A stretch of 15,939 nucleotides of DNA, taken from contig CAKZXL010000041.1 in assembly GCA_937883885.1 (NCBI GenBank), positions 1-15,939 on the forward strand, given 5' to 3'. Every line of letters starts with the position of its first letter. Position 1 is the stretch's first letter. A program made the position numbers and the translations under genes. The DNA is from an uncultured Aquincola sp. (GTDB lineage: Bacteria > Pseudomonadota > Gammaproteobacteria > Burkholderiales > Burkholderiaceae). Below, piece by piece: positions 13,960 to 15,939 of this stretch. The notes beneath the pieces are model-generated. The model worked only from the letters and a program-made list of their open reading frames with translations. It did no database searches and was not told where the DNA came from.

Positions 13960-14700
13960 ATGCGATCGCACCATCAACTGAAGGCGCCTCAGGTCCTCAT
14001 CGACCACATCGAGACGCCGTACGAGGCCACGTTCTGGGGTCAGAAGTGCCGATGCGAGCCGGCGATGGTTAGGGCCGTCCTGGGCGATGGCGGCAAGCTG
14101 GCCTTCATCACACCGCTGATGACTCGGCCGAATCACTACGCCATCCTCGTCCACTCTGAGTGGACGGAGGAAGACCTTGGCGACCGGTCCGAGCTCATTC
14201 TGCGCACTATCGAAGACAGCTTCGGCAATCGCGACGACCAGGTTGAGGACGACGCCGTTGCCGACGGTTCTGCAGACGAAGTCGGGCTCAAGTGGCCCGC
14301 CCTGCACGATGGTGGCCACAGCTGGGGCTTCATCACTGACGTTCCTGAGCACATCATGCAGGCAGCGCGAGAGGACATCGCGCGGCAGATGCGAGAGCAG
14401 AAAGCGCTCTTCATCGGCGACATTCGCATCACTCCGGGCGCACTTCTCAAACACCCCGAGTTCGGCCTGGTCCAGGCCCGCCACAACGACGAGCTCGGCT
14501 GGCATTTCTGCCGCCGCGGCGTGATGCACGACTTTCGACCAGGCGACAGCGGCTACTCGACCGACTTTTATGGCGTCGAGCCGACGGTGATTTCGCCTGA
14601 GGAGGGCCCGAGATTCGAGTTCAGCGGCATCTACCGCCGCATGAGCACTCCGGCTGAGCAGCCAACCGCGGCACCGCGGAAATGGGCTCGGCCCCGCTGA
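13960..14700 (+). CDS. Hypothetical 246-aa protein
   Basis: ATG 13960 is preceded by AAGG nine bases away. An in-frame TTG at 13951 overlaps this Shine-Dalgarno region and is rejected. The protein is soluble. It has a His-rich N-terminus (MRSHHQLK), an acidic helix region (SELILRTIEDSFGN and DDQVEDDAV), a conserved-looking middle (HIMQAAREDIARQMREQKAL) and a beta-like C-terminal part (LGWHFCRRGVMHDFRPGDSG). No family was recognised. It shares a transcription unit with the 405-aa gene upstream and probably the Mrr-type nuclease downstream. Confidence 0.7.
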   Translation: MRSHHQLKAPQVLIDHIETPYEATFWGQKCRCEPAMVRAVLGDGGKLAFITPLMTRPNHYAILVHSEWTEEDLGDRSELILRTIEDSFGNRDDQVEDDAVADGSADEVGLKWPALHDGGHSWGFITDVPEHIMQAAREDIARQMREQKALFIGDIRITPGALLKHPEFGLVQARHNDELGWHFCRRGVMHDFRPGDSGYSTDFYGVEPTVISPEEGPRFEFSGIYRRMSTPAEQPTAAPRKWARPR

Positions 14701-14758
14701 TTTCGCCGGGAACCTTGGTTGCTTTAGCCGCGTACAACGCACTCCACCCAGCCTCCAT

Positions 14759-14854
14759 ATGCCCGTAGACCCTTCCATGCCTGTTGCCTTCAAGTTCGCC
14801 GCGGAGGCCGCCAGAATTCCGACCACCACCGCCGATCGGCGCCCACGGCCGTGA
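14759..14854 (+). CDS. 31-codon ORF overlapping the Mrr-type nuclease start
   Basis: ATG 14759 (or an in-frame ATG at 14777) opens a short frame that ends at 14854 with GTGA, so its stop overlaps the GTG start of the nuclease. This is the second tiny ORF in this cluster positioned to couple translation to a following gene. No Shine-Dalgarno is evident, and the peptide (ending TTTADRRPRP) has no recognised function. Confidence 0.3.
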   Translation: MPVDPSMPVAFKFAAEAARIPTTTADRRPRP

Positions 14855-15411
14855 CCCTGGCGCCATTCGTCCGACTCGCCTCGCGCCTGGTCAACGGCAT
14901 TCGCCTACTCGGCCGCCGGCGCCACCAGCGCAACGTGGCCTCATCCAGGCGCCTGCTGGCGCGCCTGGCCACCTTCGCCCATGAGGGTTCGGTCATCAAC
15001 TACCTGCGCAAGGTCGAGCCCTTCGTGATGGAGGAGCTGGTGCTTAGCCTGCTCGAGTCGCAAGGCGTGTTCGTCCTGCGCAATCGCGCATACACCGGGG
15101 ACGGCGGCATCGACGGCGCCTTCTACTGGCCAGGCCGCGGTTGGCATGCTGTCCAGTGCAAGCGCTACTCTGGCGCGATCAACCCGGCTCACGCGCGCGC
15201 TTTCCGGGACCATGCACGGAAGCACTATCGCGGCGGCGTCCTTGTGCACACCGGTCGCACCGGCGACCAGTCCCAGGAGGCCATGGCCCCTGCCGGGCTC
15301 TTCCTGCTGTCCGGCTCGACGCTGACGCGCAGCATCAAGGGCACCAGTGCGCTGGTGCTGATGGACCAGCGCAAGGACGCGCGGACTCAACTTGTGGCCA
15401 AGACAGCATGA
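14851..15411 (+). CDS. Mrr-type restriction endonuclease domain protein
   Basis: This encodes 186 residues. The Mrr_cat fold (PD-(D/E)xK superfamily) is visible: Glu61/Glu62 in the first helix (FVMEELVLSLLESQG), GDGGID (83-88) with catalytic Asp88, and Q-C-K (102-104) with catalytic Lys104, then a helix-rich remainder (HARAFRDHARKHYRGGVLV). Mrr-type enzymes are modification-dependent or stand-alone DNA nucleases that cut methylated or otherwise modified DNA. This one has only the nuclease domain and a basic N-terminal 45 residues, without the usual winged-helix recognition domain. The start is GTG 14851, overlapping the preceding 31-codon ORF. The stop overlaps the next gene as ATGA. Substrate and specificity are unknown. 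Confidence 0.75.
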   Translation: MTLAPFVRLASRLVNGIRLLGRRRHQRNVASSRRLLARLATFAHEGSVINYLRKVEPFVMEELVLSLLESQGVFVLRNRAYTGDGGIDGAFYWPGRGWHAVQCKRYSGAINPAHARAFRDHARKHYRGGVLVHTGRTGDQSQEAMAPAGLFLLSGSTLTRSIKGTSALVLMDQRKDARTQLVAKTA

Positions 15412-15939
15412 CGTCGGCCCTTCGGAAACTCGGCCATCCCCTCACGGTCGCTGTGCGACCGTTGACTCCGCGAGACTATGCGGCCTTTTCCGCTCTGATG
15501 GATGTCAACTCAAAGCGGTTTGCCGAATCGGGACTCGCCCTGCTGCCGGAGACCCAGTCGACATTCGACACCTGGATTGACGCCGGCAGCGCATCGCCGA
15601 CTCAACAGGATTCGCTGAAGGTAGTCTTCGGCTCCTGGGTGCGTGTCGATGGTGTTGAGCGCCTGGCGGGCTTTGTTGGTGTGGAGACCGTCCACAGGTT
15701 TCATGGCGCCGGCGTCTGGTACGGGACCGACAAGTCGCTACAGGGCCGGGGGCTCACCAAAACCGCGGTGCTCCTTGCCATCTGCAACTTCGCAGAGCGC
15801 GCGGCCGAGGCCGGAATGAAGCCTCCCCCGCGGTGGGTTCTGCACGCCTTGCCGAGGAACGAGCGCAGCTGCGCCCTGGCGCAGTCCATCGGCTTCGAGC
15901 GCGACGATATGCTCGACTACACGCGGTCGACATCATCCC
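15408..15939 (+). CDS. GNAT-family N-acetyltransferase, 3' end outside window
   Basis: 177 residues are visible and the frame is still open at the right edge. The core matches GNAT acetyltransferases of the RimJ/RimL type: a strand LAGFVGVETVHR (86-97), then WYGTDKSLQGRGLTKTAVLL (104-123) containing the acetyl-CoA-binding QGRGLT motif, then VLHALPRNERSCALAQSIGF (144-163) with the Asn-x-x-Ser and Gly-Phe typical of the C-terminal motif. Such enzymes move acetyl from acetyl-CoA to an amine. The substrate is unknown. ATG 15408 overlaps the nuclease stop (ATGA), so the nuclease and acetyltransferase are coupled, an uncommon pairing. A toxin-like role or an antibiotic-resistance role are alternatives without evidence here. 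Confidence 0.8.
   Translation, partial: MTSALRKLGHPLTVAVRPLTPRDYAAFSALMDVNSKRFAESGLALLPETQSTFDTWIDAGSASPTQQDSLKVVFGSWVRVDGVERLAGFVGVETVHRFHGAGVWYGTDKSLQGRGLTKTAVLLAICNFAERAAEAGMKPPPRWVLHALPRNERSCALAQSIGFERDDMLDYTRSTSS

Noticed and set aside
13717..14829. Minus-strand 370-codon ORF
   Set aside because: It is antisense to the 405-aa and 246-aa genes, which have matching operon spacing and start signals on the plus strand.
1..15939. CRISPR arrays, tRNA or rRNA genes, integrase, transposase or terminal inverted repeats
   Set aside because: None was seen on reading both strands. Regular repeat-spacer structure and cloverleaf-like sequences are absent.

Overview
The window comes from a high-GC proteobacterium. 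The codon use, the Sec signal peptides ending in A-x-A/Q and the short operons fit a Burkholderiales-type beta-proteobacterium, which is inference because there is no rRNA or housekeeping marker. The content looks like an accessory region such as a plasmid, integrative element or genomic island: many unrecognised ORFs, several DNA-modification or nuclease genes and a RecJ gene, but no integrase, transposase, replication or conjugation gene.

Layout. (1) 1-1539: the 3' end of an ankyrin-like protein, a 329-bp spacer with a terminator-like hairpin, then a small exported protein with a Pro/Gly-rich linker. (2) 1540-1991: no intact gene; possible coding debris. (3) 1992-4367, minus strand: an operon of three exported proteins, two of them with six cysteines each after the signal peptide. 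(4) 4539-7827, plus strand: a 79-aa protein, an operator-like array, a 33-aa ORF, a cytosine-C5 DNA methyltransferase, a small protein with the His-x-Asp...His...Arg pattern of Fe(II)/2-oxoglutarate oxygenases, a stand-alone DUF262 protein (GmrS/ParB-like fold) and a 155-aa unknown. (5) 8012-9467, minus strand: a cytoplasmic 166-aa protein followed by an exported 304-aa protein. (6) 9655-11721, plus strand: full-length RecJ with its own promoter and an Ala/Pro-rich tail. (7) 11727-15939, plus strand: a promoter and palindrome-rich leader, three unrecognised proteins, an Mrr-type endonuclease and a GNAT acetyltransferase that runs off the end, joined by short spacers or stop/start overlaps and two tiny coupled ORFs.

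How the genes may work together. Four plus-strand promoter candidates have exact 17-bp spacers, and two of them (4539 and 6172) share sequence beyond the -10/-35 boxes, suggesting common control. The most interesting unit is 4596-7827, where a cytosine methyltransferase, a possible 2OG oxygenase and a DUF262 protein lie together. This could be a DNA-modification or anti-invader module, possibly supported by RecJ and the Mrr-type nuclease further on. That functional link is inference from gene content and spacing only.
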